The notes under the pieces: generated by a model
Databases searched by the model: none
Seen by the model: only the letters and a program-made list of their open reading frames with translations
Told to the model about the DNA's origin: nothing
NCBI RefSeq assembly: GCF_040438885.1
Contig: NZ_CP159218.1
Location: 4,030,001 to 4,094,000, forward strand
Direction: 5' to 3'
DNA from: Nakamurella sp. A5-74
GTDB lineage: Bacteria; Actinomycetota; Actinomycetes; Mycobacteriales; Nakamurellaceae
Length of the DNA stretch: 64,000 nucleotides
Program-made: the position numbers and the translations under genes
Part shown: positions 29,542 to 38,245 of the stretch, in pieces
How positions within the stretch are numbered: position 1 is the first letter of the stretch
Layout: each line of letters opens with the position of its first letter

Positions 29542-29705
29542 GACAGACCATTCTACGGACAGCCACGAGCGCTGCCGACCGTTCATCCCGGCGAAGTCCC
29601 AGGTCTGCGCCACCGTCATCGGACCAGGTCATCGTTTTCTCGACTGGCGACATCGCGTCACCCGTCGGATGCTGAGCATCTCGGCGGGCCGGCGAGCACC
29701 CTCCC

Positions 29706-29736
29706 GGTGGTCGAGCGAGCGCAGCGAGTCGAGACC
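29706..29736. repeat. Dispersed GGTGGTCGAG...TCGAGACC repeat
   Basis: A 31-bp copy of the actinobacterial intergenic palindrome family that begins GGTGGTCGAGCGAGC and ends GTCGAGACC. It lies in the 234-bp gap between the cysS start and the phospholipase gene. Related sequences occur at 31274-31471, 35124-35240 and 63869-63899. The rest of the gap shows no gene. Confidence 0.75.
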
Positions 29737-29775
29737 CACCCGCGCCCGATCAATGACGTGAGCCCAGGAGCAACG

Positions 29776-31257
29776 ATGGTCCACCGCCCGACCCGAGCCC
29801 GCCGCCTTCTCGCCACCGTCGCAGTCGGTGCCGTGGTCGCCGCCGGCCTGATCGGCGGGGCCGGGGCGTCCCAGGCCCAGTCGCCGGCGCTGGCCGCGCC
29901 CATGGCCTCCGGGACGGACAAGCTCAACGACGTCTACTACACGTTGCAGCACAATACGTTCGACTACGGCAGCACGCTCACCGGCTGGCTCGATCAGGGC
30001 CTGCGATCGGTCGAGCTGGACATCATCGACAAGGAGGACTGGGAGAACGACGCGAACGGTCCCTACGTCTCCCACGACGGTTCGTCGGCGAACAAGAACT
30101 GCAGCGCGAACCCGGACCGGCTCGGCAACTGCCTCCGCGACCTGGCCGCCTGGCAGACGAGCCACCCCGGCACCGGGCCGCTGATCGTGTTCGTGGACCT
30201 CAAGGCGTCGTGGGATCCGGCGAACGCCTGGCAGGCCGACGAGGTCGATCTGCTGGACGCGAAGGTCCGCAGCATCCTCGGCAGCCGGATGTACACCGCT
30301 GCCGAGCTGTTCACCTATGCCACCGGCAACGCCTGGACTCCCGGCGGGACCACCTTGCGGAACGCCGTCAACACGGCGGGCTGGCCGGCACTCTCGGCCC
30401 TCGACAACCGCATCGTGGTCGCCTACACCGGCGGCCGGATCGGCTTCGCCAACCAGACCCAGAGCGACGGCATCGCCCACATCCTGGCTGCGTCCCGGCT
30501 CCCGTCCGGCTTCTTCTGCCCGGACGTCGAGGCCGATCCGAGCGAGCTCGATCCGGGCGCGACGGTCGACGGGATGACGCTCGCCACCTCACAGGTGGCG
30601 GTCTGCAGCAACCTCAAGTCGCAGGACAACTATCAGGTGACAGCCAACCGGTCGGCGACCCGCAAGCAGTTGCTGCACCTGTGGGGCGATCACGTCTTCG
30701 GCGCCGACTCGGCTGCGTACAACATGCTTGCCGTCGCCCATGGGGCCAGCGCCATCGGTCGCGAATCCGACGCCGTCGACACTCATCGCGGTCTGATCCC
30801 GCCGGTCGGCAAGCGCCGATCGCTGCCCGGCTACTTCCAGCTGCGACCGGACTCCGCACCGGCAAACTGCCTCACGATCGACGGCGCCGGCACCTCCAAC
30901 GGCACCGCCGCCAAGATCGCCGCCTGCTCCAGTTCGACGGCCCAGCGGTTCGTCTGGACCGCCGAGGGGCAGCTGCGACCCCAGCACGACAACCCCGGCT
31001 GCCTGGACATCTCCGGCGGTACTGCGGGCGCCGGCAAGAAGATCCATCTCTGGGACTGCGACGGCGGCGACAGCGAGAAGTGGACGATCGACGCGACCGG
31101 GGTGGTGCGCGCCTTCACGAGTCAGTCCTGGTGCCTGACGATCGCCGGCGGCGGCAGCTCGATCGGGACGCAGTTCACCACGGCGACCTGCTCCGGCACC
31201 GCCGGTCAGAAGTTCACCCTGACCCCGGTCGCCGGCTGGGCGCAGACCAACTTCTGA
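29776..31257 (+). CDS. Secreted Ca2+-dependent PI-PLC-like phosphodiesterase with R-type lectin domain
   Basis: 493 residues from ATG 29776 with AGGAG upstream. Signal peptide ~1-41 (cleavage near ALA). Residues ~45-340 match the calcium-dependent phosphoinositide phospholipase C family (LQHNTFDYGSTLTGWLDQGL, RSVELDIIDKEDW, FVDLKASWD). Residues ~350-485 form a ricin-B-type beta-trefoil with QxW-like repeats (AQRFVWT, SEKWTID, GQKFTLT). It would act outside the cell on phospholipid head groups or glycolipids, with the lectin domain targeting carbohydrate. It stands alone between repeats. Confidence 0.88.
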   Translation: MVHRPTRARRLLATVAVGAVVAAGLIGGAGASQAQSPALAAPMASGTDKLNDVYYTLQHNTFDYGSTLTGWLDQGLRSVELDIIDKEDWENDANGPYVSHDGSSANKNCSANPDRLGNCLRDLAAWQTSHPGTGPLIVFVDLKASWDPANAWQADEVDLLDAKVRSILGSRMYTAAELFTYATGNAWTPGGTTLRNAVNTAGWPALSALDNRIVVAYTGGRIGFANQTQSDGIAHILAASRLPSGFFCPDVEADPSELDPGATVDGMTLATSQVAVCSNLKSQDNYQVTANRSATRKQLLHLWGDHVFGADSAAYNMLAVAHGASAIGRESDAVDTHRGLIPPVGKRRSLPGYFQLRPDSAPANCLTIDGAGTSNGTAAKIAACSSSTAQRFVWTAEGQLRPQHDNPGCLDISGGTAGAGKKIHLWDCDGGDSEKWTIDATGVVRAFTSQSWCLTIAGGGSSIGTQFTTATCSGTAGQKFTLTPVAGWAQTNF

Positions 31258-31273
31258 CCCGGTCGCCGGACGG

Positions 31274-31471
31274 GATCTCGACACGCTCGTCCCTCGCTGC
31301 TCGATCACCGGATGCGCTTGTCGATCGCCGCCAGTCCGGCGGACGTGTCCTGGCCGATCTCGACACGCTCGTCCCTCGCTGCTCGATCACCGGATGCGCT
31401 TGTCGATCACGCCAGTCCGGCAGTCGTGTCCTGACCCGATCTCGACACGCTCGTCCCTCGCTGCTCGATCG
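31274..31471. repeat. 82-bp tandem repeat of a dispersed intergenic element
   Basis: Units beginning GATCTCGACACGCTCGTCCC start at 31274, 31356 and 31438; two are full length (82 bp) and the third is truncated after CTGCTCGATC. Each contains CTGCTCGATCACCGG, the half-element also found at 35166 and 63869. They fill half of the 417-bp gap between the phospholipase and sugar-binding-protein genes. The remaining ~200 bases hold the promoter region of the sugar operon and no gene. Confidence 0.85.
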
Positions 31472-31588
31472 TTGTGGATGCGATGGTCGCAGCGAAGGCG
31501 TCAGCGGTCGCTCCGACGATTCGGTCGCCCCATGGGCACGGGCTGTTCGCCGGCCGGCCACGTGATGGTCACAATCCCGCAGAGAGTC

Positions 31589-31622
31589 TTGACAGCGAGC
31601 CCTCCGAGCACCGAGCATGCAT
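31589..31622 (+). promoter_or_regulatory. Sugar operon promoter region with CGAGCATGCAT motif
   Basis: TTGACA at 31589-31594 is a perfect -35 hexamer; a good -10 at standard spacing is not obvious. CGAGCATGCAT at 31612-31622 lies where a -10 would be, and its exact reverse complement ATGCATGCTCG is found at 35265-35275 before the SIS gene. A shared regulator of transport and catabolism is inferred. Confidence 0.5.
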
Positions 31623-31674
31623 ATTGCTGCGCGTATCTGCGTGTTTGCATTCAACTTAGAGCACGGAGGCGCTT

Positions 31675-33015
31675 GTGAAGAAGTCCGTCCCCCTGATCGC
31701 AGTACTCGTTGCCGGTGGTCTCACCGTCAGCGCCTGCGGGTCGAGCAGCACCCCTGCCGCCAGCGGCACCACCACCCCGGCTCCGACCTCGTCGGCCGCC
31801 GGTAGCCCCACCTCGGATGGCGAGAGCTCCGGTCCCACCGGAAGTTCCAGCGCCGGCGGCGGTGAAGCCCTGCCTGCCACCACGATCTCCGTGCTGGCTC
31901 CGTCCTACGCCGATTCCAGCGAAGCCGACTGGAAGACCATCATCGGTGCCTTCAAGAAGGTCCAGCCGAACGTCACCGTCGACCTGCAGATCGAGGCGTG
32001 GGACGGGTTCTCGGACAAGGTTGCGGCCCGTATCCAGGCCCAGGACATGCCGGACATCCTGAACGACAACAACTACGGCGAATCCGCCGACGATCTGCTC
32101 TACCCGGTCAATGAAGTGATGAGCCCCGAGACGCTGGCCACCATCGAGCCCGCACTGCTCAAGAACGGCGTCGGCACCGACGGAACCCAGTGGGCCGCAC
32201 CGGACATCGCCACCTCGCGGCTGCTGGTCTACAACACGGACCTGTTCAAGAAGGCGGGCATCAGTGCGCCGCCCAAGACCTGGACCGAGATGGAGGACGC
32301 AGCCACCAAGCTCAAGGCCATCGGTGTCGCCGGCTACGGCATGCCGCTGGGCAAGGAGGAGGCACAGGCCGAATCCACCCTGTGGCTGTGGGGCGCGGGC
32401 GGTACCTGGATCGACGGTGAGGGCCTCAAGGCCGACACCCCTGCTGCCGCCGAAGGTTTCACCGAGATGAAGAAGTTCATCGACGGCGGCCTGACCCAGG
32501 CGAACCCGGGTTCCTCGAACCGTCAGGATGTCGCCGATCTGTTCAACCAGGGCAAGGTCGGCATGTACGTCTCGCACTCGGGCCTGACCGCGACGACCCG
32601 CGACAAGTTCAAGGACATCAAGTTCGCGGAGACCCCGATCCCGTCGAAGAGCGGAACCCCGGTCGGCTACGGCGTCACCGACTTCATCCTCGCGTTCAAC
32701 AACAAGGACGAGGCTCGCAAGGCCGCGACCAAGTCCTTCCTGGACTTCTTCTACCAGGAGGCCCAGTACGGACCTTGGTACAAGGGCACCGGTCTGCTGC
32801 CGGCGACCACCGACGCGATCGCCTCGGCCACCACGGACGACGCGGTGAACGCGCCGTTCTACCAGGCGCTGAAGACCGTCCAGTTCACCCCGAGCGGCTA
32901 CAAGCAGTGGTCCGCCCTGCAGAGCGCGCTGCAGGCCACGGCCGGCAAGCTGCAGAGCGCGTCCGCCGCGGATGTCCTCAAGGAGATCCAGGCACAGGTC
33001 GACGCGGCCGGCTGA
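31675..33015 (+). CDS. Sugar ABC importer substrate-binding lipoprotein
   Basis: 446 residues from GTG 31675 with CGGAGG upstream. A lipoprotein signal ends in TVSAC; a Ser/Thr/Pro/Gly linker (~22-65) tethers the mature domain. The body is a family 1 solute-binding protein (ISVLAPSYADS, AARIQAQDMPDIL, VYNTDLFKKAGISAPPKTW, FNQGKVGMYVSHSG). First gene of a binding protein-permease-permease operon. Downstream SIS and aldolase genes suggest an amino sugar or galactitol/tagatose-type sugar, but the ligand is not determinable here. Confidence 0.93.
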   Translation: MKKSVPLIAVLVAGGLTVSACGSSSTPAASGTTTPAPTSSAAGSPTSDGESSGPTGSSSAGGGEALPATTISVLAPSYADSSEADWKTIIGAFKKVQPNVTVDLQIEAWDGFSDKVAARIQAQDMPDILNDNNYGESADDLLYPVNEVMSPETLATIEPALLKNGVGTDGTQWAAPDIATSRLLVYNTDLFKKAGISAPPKTWTEMEDAATKLKAIGVAGYGMPLGKEEAQAESTLWLWGAGGTWIDGEGLKADTPAAAEGFTEMKKFIDGGLTQANPGSSNRQDVADLFNQGKVGMYVSHSGLTATTRDKFKDIKFAETPIPSKSGTPVGYGVTDFILAFNNKDEARKAATKSFLDFFYQEAQYGPWYKGTGLLPATTDAIASATTDDAVNAPFYQALKTVQFTPSGYKQWSALQSALQATAGKLQSASAADVLKEIQAQVDAAG

Positions 33016-33063
33016 TCCGGCCTGCCGTCCGACACCGGATCCACGGATCCTGCTGCTCACCTC

Positions 33064-33096
33064 GCTGCCGCGGGAGCATCCCGCTCCTGCGGCAGC
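33064..33096 (+). terminator. Intra-operon hairpin after the binding-protein gene
   Basis: GCTGCCGCGGGAGC (33064-33077) pairs with GCTCCTGCGGCAGC (33083-33096) over 14 bp with one G-U pair and a 5-base loop. No T-run follows. At this place such a hairpin usually stabilises the upstream message or reduces read-through, giving more binding protein than permease. Confidence 0.65.
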
Positions 33097-33217
33097 GCGG
33101 TGTCGGGGTGCTCCTACGATCGGGATCGCCCTTCATGAACCATCACCTGCCCTGTGCCCCGGTGTCGTTGGGCGCTCGGGGTGATCACCGAACTACTGCT
33201 GCGCGAAAGGGACGACG

Positions 33218-34174
33218 GTGACGTCGGTAACGACAGAAGCGACATCCAGCCCCCCGACCGAGCGGGCCCCTGCACCCGACAAGAACCGCGGCACCAGCGG
33301 GTTTGCCCGCTTCGGGATGGCGCTGCCCTGGCTGCTCCCGGCGATCGTGCTGATCGCCGCCGTGGTGCTCTATCCGGCCGTGCTCATGGTCTACAACGCC
33401 TTCCGGAAGTTCTCCAAGTACGGCTTCGAGCAGGGTGCTGCCGGTTGGAACAACTTCGAGACCGCTCTCACTTTCCCCGGCGTGCCGGTCGCCCGCATCA
33501 TGCTCAACACCGTCGTCTGGGTCGTGGTCGTCGTGATCGCCACCCTGCTGATCTCGCTGGGCCTGGCACAGTTCCTCAACAAGACCTTTCCCGGCCGCAA
33601 GATCGTCCGGCTCGCGATCGTCATCCCATGGGCCGCATCGGTTGTCATGACGAGCTCGGTGTTCCTCAACGCTCTCGATCCGAACTACGGCCTGTTCAGC
33701 GACATCCTGCATCGGCTCGGGCTGCTGGACTCCGGCACTGCGCTCACTCAGGACCCGACCACGGCGTTCTGGCTCGCCGTCGTGGTCGCCGTGTTCGTCT
33801 CCCTGCCGTTCACCACGTACACACTGCTGGCCGGACTTCAGGCCGTCCCCGGCGACGTGCTGGAAGCCGCGCACGTCGACGGCGCGTCCGCCGGACAGCG
33901 CTACCGCCAGATCGTGCTGCCGATCATCCGGCCGGCGATCGCGGTGGCCGCCCTGGTCAACATCATCAATGTCTTCAACTCGCTGCCGGTGCTGCAGATC
34001 CTCAACCGGACCCCCGGCTACAACGAAGGCCTGACCACCACCCCGCTCGTCTTCGCCTACAAGAGCAGCCTCGGTCCCGGCGTCTCATCCGCGCTCTCGG
34101 TGATCAACCTGCTGTTCTGCATCGTCATCATCGCGATCTACCTGATCACCGTCCGCCCCACCAGGGAGCAGTGA
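33218..34174 (+). CDS. Sugar ABC importer permease (MalF type)
   Basis: 318 residues from GTG 33218. About six membrane helices; the cytoplasmic EAA loop is EAAHVDGASAGQRYRQIVLPIIRPA, here marked by its core EAAHVDGA near residue 215. The N-terminal ~28 residues are polar. Pairs with the following permease; no ATPase is encoded in the operon. Confidence 0.92.
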   Translation: MTSVTTEATSSPPTERAPAPDKNRGTSGFARFGMALPWLLPAIVLIAAVVLYPAVLMVYNAFRKFSKYGFEQGAAGWNNFETALTFPGVPVARIMLNTVVWVVVVVIATLLISLGLAQFLNKTFPGRKIVRLAIVIPWAASVVMTSSVFLNALDPNYGLFSDILHRLGLLDSGTALTQDPTTAFWLAVVVAVFVSLPFTTYTLLAGLQAVPGDVLEAAHVDGASAGQRYRQIVLPIIRPAIAVAALVNIINVFNSLPVLQILNRTPGYNEGLTTTPLVFAYKSSLGPGVSSALSVINLLFCIVIIAIYLITVRPTREQ

Positions 34175-34175
34175 G

Positions 34176-35108
34176 ATGAGCACCCCCACCCTCGCCCCGA
34201 TCCCCGCGCCGGAAGATGCTGCGGCGCAACGGTCCCCCCGGAACTCGCGGGCTTCCCGCGCCGGATCGTCCACCGGACCCAACGCCCGGCCGAATCCGAT
34301 CGGCATCATCATCGGCGCCGTGGTGATCATCGGTGTCTTCGTCGCGCCGTACGTCGTGATGTTGCTCGGATCGCTCAAGACGCAGGCCGAGATCACCAAG
34401 ATCCCGCCGCCCTACGGCCTGCCGTCCGGGCCGCACTTCAACAACTACGTGGACGTCTGGTCGTCCTCCGTCGCTCCGCTGAACGGTCTGGTCGCCACCG
34501 TGGTGATCTCGGTCGGCGCGACCCTGCTGGTGCTGCTGGTGGCCACCCCCGCCGCGTACTACCTGGCACGATTCCGCTTCCCCGGTCGGTTGGCCTTCCT
34601 GCTGCTGGTGCTCATCACCCAGATGTTGCAGCCCACCGTGCTGGCGATCGGCCTGTTCAACGAGTTCAAGTCGTGGACCGGGCACGGCAGTTGGGCTGCA
34701 CTGATCCTGGTGAACGGCGCCTTCAACCTGGCGTTCGCGATCTGGATCATGCAGGCGTTCTTCGCCTCCATCCCCAAGGAGATCGACGAGGCGGCCGTGG
34801 TCGACGGCGCCGGTCGCTTCCAGGTGCTGTTCAAGATCTCACTGCCGTTGGTCTGGCCGGGCATCGTGACCGCCGTGGTGTTCGTGTTCGTCAACTCCTG
34901 GAACGAATACGCGGCTGCCTCGGTGCTGGTGCAGGACAACGCGCTGCAGCCGCTGACGGTGTCGCTGCCGAAGTTCTTCGGGCTGTACGTCAAGGACTGG
35001 CAGTACGTGTTCGCCGTGGCCACGGTCGCCATCGTGCCTGTCGTCATCCTGTTCGGCTTCATCGAGAAACGGCTCATCGGCGGGCTGACGGCCGGCGCCG
35101 TCAAGTAG
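34176..35108 (+). CDS. Sugar ABC importer permease (MalG type)
   Basis: 310 residues, starting one base after the previous stop. Membrane helices begin near residue 43 after a disordered N-terminus; the EAA loop is EAAVVDGAGRFQVLFKI near residue 207. It completes the importer channel. The ATPase at 18824-19966 is the likely energy source. Confidence 0.93.
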   Translation: MSTPTLAPIPAPEDAAAQRSPRNSRASRAGSSTGPNARPNPIGIIIGAVVIIGVFVAPYVVMLLGSLKTQAEITKIPPPYGLPSGPHFNNYVDVWSSSVAPLNGLVATVVISVGATLLVLLVATPAAYYLARFRFPGRLAFLLLVLITQMLQPTVLAIGLFNEFKSWTGHGSWAALILVNGAFNLAFAIWIMQAFFASIPKEIDEAAVVDGAGRFQVLFKISLPLVWPGIVTAVVFVFVNSWNEYAAASVLVQDNALQPLTVSLPKFFGLYVKDWQYVFAVATVAIVPVVILFGFIEKRLIGGLTAGAVK

Positions 35109-35123
35109 CACCGCGGCGTTGTT

Positions 35124-35240
35124 CCGGTGGTCGAAGGGGTCGAGGCCCGATTCACCACGGTGCGGGATCTCGACGTGCTCGTTCCTCGGTTGATCGATCA
35201 CCGGAACCGGTGGTCGAGCGAGGGAGGAGTCGAGTCACAC
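35124..35240. repeat. Head-to-head dispersed repeat elements
   Basis: One GGTGGTCGA-type unit lies at 35124-35147. A second, larger structure runs from GATCTCGACGTGCTCG (35166) through GATCACCGG-AA-CCGGTGGTC to GTCGAGTC near 35236; its two halves can fold into a long imperfect hairpin. Same family as 29706, 31274 and 63869. It fills the gap between the permease stop and the SIS promoter. Confidence 0.7.
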
Positions 35241-35264
35241 CGGGCTCTGACTCACTGCTTGCGC

Positions 35265-35297
35265 ATGCATGCTCGCTGAGCCGCTATACTGAGCATG
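35265..35297 (+). promoter_or_regulatory. Promoter and operator region of the SIS gene
   Basis: TATACT at 35285-35290 is a good -10. CATGCTC (35268-35274) and GAGCATG (35291-35297) form an inverted pair flanking it. ATGCATGCTCG at 35265-35275 is the reverse complement of the motif at 31612-31622 before the sugar operon. Binding here would block the polymerase, as expected for a repressor. Confidence 0.5.
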
Positions 35298-35318
35298 ATC
35301 AATCACGAGGAGCCGCTG

Positions 35319-36230
35319 ATGTCCATGACCGAAACCCAGGCACCTGCCGCACACGTGCTCGCGGAGATCGCCAGTCAGCCGGGGTGCTGGCAACGCGCGA
35401 TCGATCTGCTGCCGTCGGTGGCCGCGACCCTCCCCCAGCCGGGCCAGCGGGTCGCGGTGGTCGGCTGCGGGACGAGCTGGTTCATCGCTCAGTCGTATGC
35501 CGCAGCGCGCGAGCAAGCCGGCCTCGGCGAGACCGACGCCTTCGCCGCTTCCGAGTACCCCGCTGGTCGTCACTACGACCTGGTGCTGGCGATCACCCGC
35601 TCCGGCACGACCACCGAGGTGCTCGAGCTGCTGGACTCGCTGCCGGACGATCAGCGCACCAGCATCATCGTCGGCGATCCGACCTCTCCGGGCGCCACCG
35701 CCGCCGATGGCGCTGTGCTGCTGGACTTCGCCGACGAGCAGTCGGTGGTGCAGACCCGTTTCGCGACCACCGCCCTGGTGCTGTTGCGGGCCTCTCTCGG
35801 TGAAGACCTGTCCGCCCTGCTGGACGACGGTCGGGCGGCTCTGGACGCCGATCTGCCGGAGGGCTGGGAAACCAAGCAGCAGTTCACCTATCTGGGCCAC
35901 GGCGCGTCCGTCGGGCTGGCCCATGAGGCGGCCCTCAAGATGCGGGAAGCGGCCATCGCGTGGGCCGAGAGCTACCCCGCCTACGACTACCGGCACGGCC
36001 CGATCGCGGTCGCCGAGGAGCACACCCTGGTGTGGATCTTCGGGTCGGAGCCGGACGGGCTGACTGTGCAGATCGAATCGACCGGCGCATCCGTCGCACA
36101 CCTGCCCGCGGTCGATCCGCTGGCCGAGCTCGTGCGCGCCCAGCGTCTCGCCGTCGAGCTGGCCCTGCACCGTGGGTACAACCCCGACCAGCCTCGGCAC
36201 CTGACGCGCTCGATCATCCTGGAGCCGTGA
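35319..36230 (+). CDS. SIS-domain sugar-phosphate isomerase/deaminase-like protein
   Basis: 303 residues. I choose ATG 35319 (GAGGAG upstream) over ATG 35295, which lies inside the operator. Two SIS subdomains are visible: VAVVGCGTSWFIAQS / LVLAITRSGTTTEVLELL, and QFTYLGHGASVGLAHEAALKMREAA / EEHTLVWIFG. This is like AgaS or the isomerase half of GlmS without the glutaminase. It probably converts an amino-sugar phosphate or keto/aldo sugar phosphate in the pathway fed by the upstream importer. A class II aldolase lies 650 bases downstream. Confidence 0.88.
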   Translation: MSMTETQAPAAHVLAEIASQPGCWQRAIDLLPSVAATLPQPGQRVAVVGCGTSWFIAQSYAAAREQAGLGETDAFAASEYPAGRHYDLVLAITRSGTTTEVLELLDSLPDDQRTSIIVGDPTSPGATAADGAVLLDFADEQSVVQTRFATTALVLLRASLGEDLSALLDDGRAALDADLPEGWETKQQFTYLGHGASVGLAHEAALKMREAAIAWAESYPAYDYRHGPIAVAEEHTLVWIFGSEPDGLTVQIESTGASVAHLPAVDPLAELVRAQRLAVELALHRGYNPDQPRHLTRSIILEP

Positions 36231-36257
36231 CCGCCGGGCCGCGGGTCCCGACCGGGA

Positions 36258-36737
36258 TCAGGGGTCGCGGCGGGACGGGCGACGGTTCTCGCCGAGCAGC
36301 TCGCGGCCGGCGCCCAGGCGCACCGCGGTGTAGGACGCGGCCAGCATCGCCATCACCACGACCATCACGATGAACACCCAGAGCGGGAGATGATGGTGCT
36401 CGGCCAGCTCGTAGGTCTCCTTGGTGGCGATCAGCAGTGCTCCGCCCGCGACGAAGATCCACCCGTTGGCCTTGTGCATGTAGGTGACCATCGTGCGGAG
36501 GTCCCCCGGGCTCAGCGTCGCCATGAACGCATCGCGGTACTGGCGGGAGCGCCTGCGCTGCAAAACGTATCCGAGCGGCGGGACGAGCCACCACCACGGC
36601 GAGATGTGTTCGGGTTCGGCGACCCTCGAAGCGATCGCAGCGAGATCGGGACCGCGTCTGCGTTCCTCGTCCAGCTCCAGGGCGGCCTGGTAGACGGGGC
36701 CGGCGAAGAGCAGCCAACGCCCAGGAATCCGCACCAC
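36258..36737 (-). CDS. Small membrane protein of unknown function
   Basis: 159 residues from GTG 36737 (a second GTG follows directly). Hydrophobic segments near 47-60, 93-104 and 118-136; the last two are clear membrane helices. A motif HISPWWWLVPPLGYVLQRRRSRQYRDA precedes them, here anchored by SPWWWLVPP. It lies antisense to, and between, the SIS and aldolase genes. No family recognised. Confidence 0.6.
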   Translation of the reverse strand: MVRIPGRWLLFAGPVYQAALELDEERRRGPDLAAIASRVAEPEHISPWWWLVPPLGYVLQRRRSRQYRDAFMATLSPGDLRTMVTYMHKANGWIFVAGGALLIATKETYELAEHHHLPLWVFIVMVVVMAMLAASYTAVRLGAGRELLGENRRPSRRDP

Positions 36738-36877
36738 AGGATGAGTTCGTGCACACTCGCAGATCCCAGGGCAGCGCGCTCATGCCAGCCCCGCCCGTCC
36801 ACCCGGACCGACCCGTTACCGTGGGAAGTGCGCACCACCCGCGGCACCCGATCCACTCGACAACCCTGGAGCCCTGA

Positions 36878-37708
36878 ATGCCGTTGTCCGGCAGCGACCT
36901 GCTCGTCACCGCCCGTGCCGCAGGGGTCGGCGTCGGGGCGTTCAACGTCATCCAGATCGAGCACGCCGAAGCACTGGTCGCCGCCGCTGAACAGGTGGAG
37001 CTGCCGGTGATCCTGCAGATCTCGGAGAATGCAGCCCGCTATCACGGGGCATTGGCCCCCATCGCCCTCGCCACCCGCGAGATTGCCGCTGCCGCAACGA
37101 TTCCGGTGGTGCTGCACCTCGACCATGCGATGGACGAGGAGCTGGTGGACGAGGCGATCACGCTGGGCTTCACCTCCGTCATGTTCGACGGGGCGCACCT
37201 GCCCTGGGCGGAGAACGTGGACCGCACCGCAGCCGTGGTCCGAAGGGCCCACGACGCCGACGTCTGGGTGGAGGCCGAGTTGGGCCAGGTCGGCGGCAAG
37301 GACGGTGCGCACGCCCCTGGGGTGCTGACGAAGCCGAACGAGGCGGCAGCGTTCGTCGCCGCGACCGGCATCGACGCGCTGGCCGTCGCGGTGGGTTCCT
37401 CGCACGCGATGACCGAACGCACCGCCACCCTGAACCTCGAGCGCATCGCTGAGATCGCCGCCGCCGTACAGGTACCGCTGGTGTTGCACGGCTCGTCCGG
37501 GGTGGCTGATGTCGCCATCGCCGCCGGTGTGCAGGCCGGGCTGACTAAGATCAACGTGTCAACGCACCTGAACAAGGTGTTCACCGCTGCTCTCCGAGAG
37601 AGTCTGCGGGACAACGAGTCCGTGGTCGACCCGCGGAAGTACTTCGGCGCGGCTCGGGCTGCGCTGACTGCCGAGACAGCGCGGTTGATCCGCGTCATCC
37701 ACGGCTGA
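36878..37708 (+). CDS. Class II ketose-bisphosphate aldolase
   Basis: 276 residues. Zinc-dependent aldolase: first zinc His in VVLHLDHAMD (~82-91), active-site loop VEAELGQVGGKDG, late zinc His in LVLHGSSGV, and phosphate-binding TKINVSTHLN. It cleaves fructose- or tagatose-1,6-bisphosphate, or a related deoxy-gluconate phosphate, to two trioses. Context with a SIS isomerase and sugar importer favours a KbaY/GatY-like catabolic role over central glycolysis. GGAG precedes the ATG. Confidence 0.9.
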   Translation: MPLSGSDLLVTARAAGVGVGAFNVIQIEHAEALVAAAEQVELPVILQISENAARYHGALAPIALATREIAAAATIPVVLHLDHAMDEELVDEAITLGFTSVMFDGAHLPWAENVDRTAAVVRRAHDADVWVEAELGQVGGKDGAHAPGVLTKPNEAAAFVAATGIDALAVAVGSSHAMTERTATLNLERIAEIAAAVQVPLVLHGSSGVADVAIAAGVQAGLTKINVSTHLNKVFTAALRESLRDNESVVDPRKYFGAARAALTAETARLIRVIHG

Positions 37709-37713
37709 GCCCG

Positions 37714-38169
37714 ATGTCCTCGCTCCGGCTGCGCACCGTCATCGACGCCTCGCCCGAGGCATGTTTCGAGCTGTCGCTGTCGGTCGATGCCCACACCTCC
37801 TCGATGCGCGCCTCCGGTGAACGCATCGTCGACGGGGTGCGATCGGGGGTGATGGCGCTCGGCGACACCGTGACCTGGCGGGCTCGGCACTTCGGAGTGC
37901 CGTGGACCATGACATCGAAGATCACCGAGTACGAGCGCCCGACGATGTTCGTGGACGAACAGGTCCGAGGGCCGTTCCGGAGCTGGCACCATCGTCACCT
38001 GTTCCGGCCGTTCGACGGCGGTACCGAGATGATCGACGAGGTGCAGTTGCGTTCTCCGCTCGGCATTCTCGGGCGTTTCGCCGATCGCGCCGTCGTGCGT
38101 CATTATCTGCACGGCCTGCTGAAGACCCGCAACGAGTGGTTGCGTCAGGAGCTCCAGCGTTCGGCATGA
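37714..38169 (+). CDS. SRPBCC-fold protein
   Basis: 151 residues, starting 6 bases after the aldolase stop. START/SRPBCC pattern: an N-terminal strand RTVIDASPEACFELSLS, PFRSWHHRHLFRPFDGGTEM in the middle and the long C-terminal helix VVRHYLHGLLKTRNEWLRQE. It resembles the group once named cell-division inhibitors, but no function is established. A small hydrophobic ligand is presumed. Confidence 0.8.
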   Translation: MSSLRLRTVIDASPEACFELSLSVDAHTSSMRASGERIVDGVRSGVMALGDTVTWRARHFGVPWTMTSKITEYERPTMFVDEQVRGPFRSWHHRHLFRPFDGGTEMIDEVQLRSPLGILGRFADRAVVRHYLHGLLKTRNEWLRQELQRSA

Positions 38170-38245
38170 TCTCGCGCCTCCGGTGATCCCTTCGCCTCAC
38201 CCCCCGCTGATCGGGAGGAAACAACGGTCGCGGGACAATCACCCC

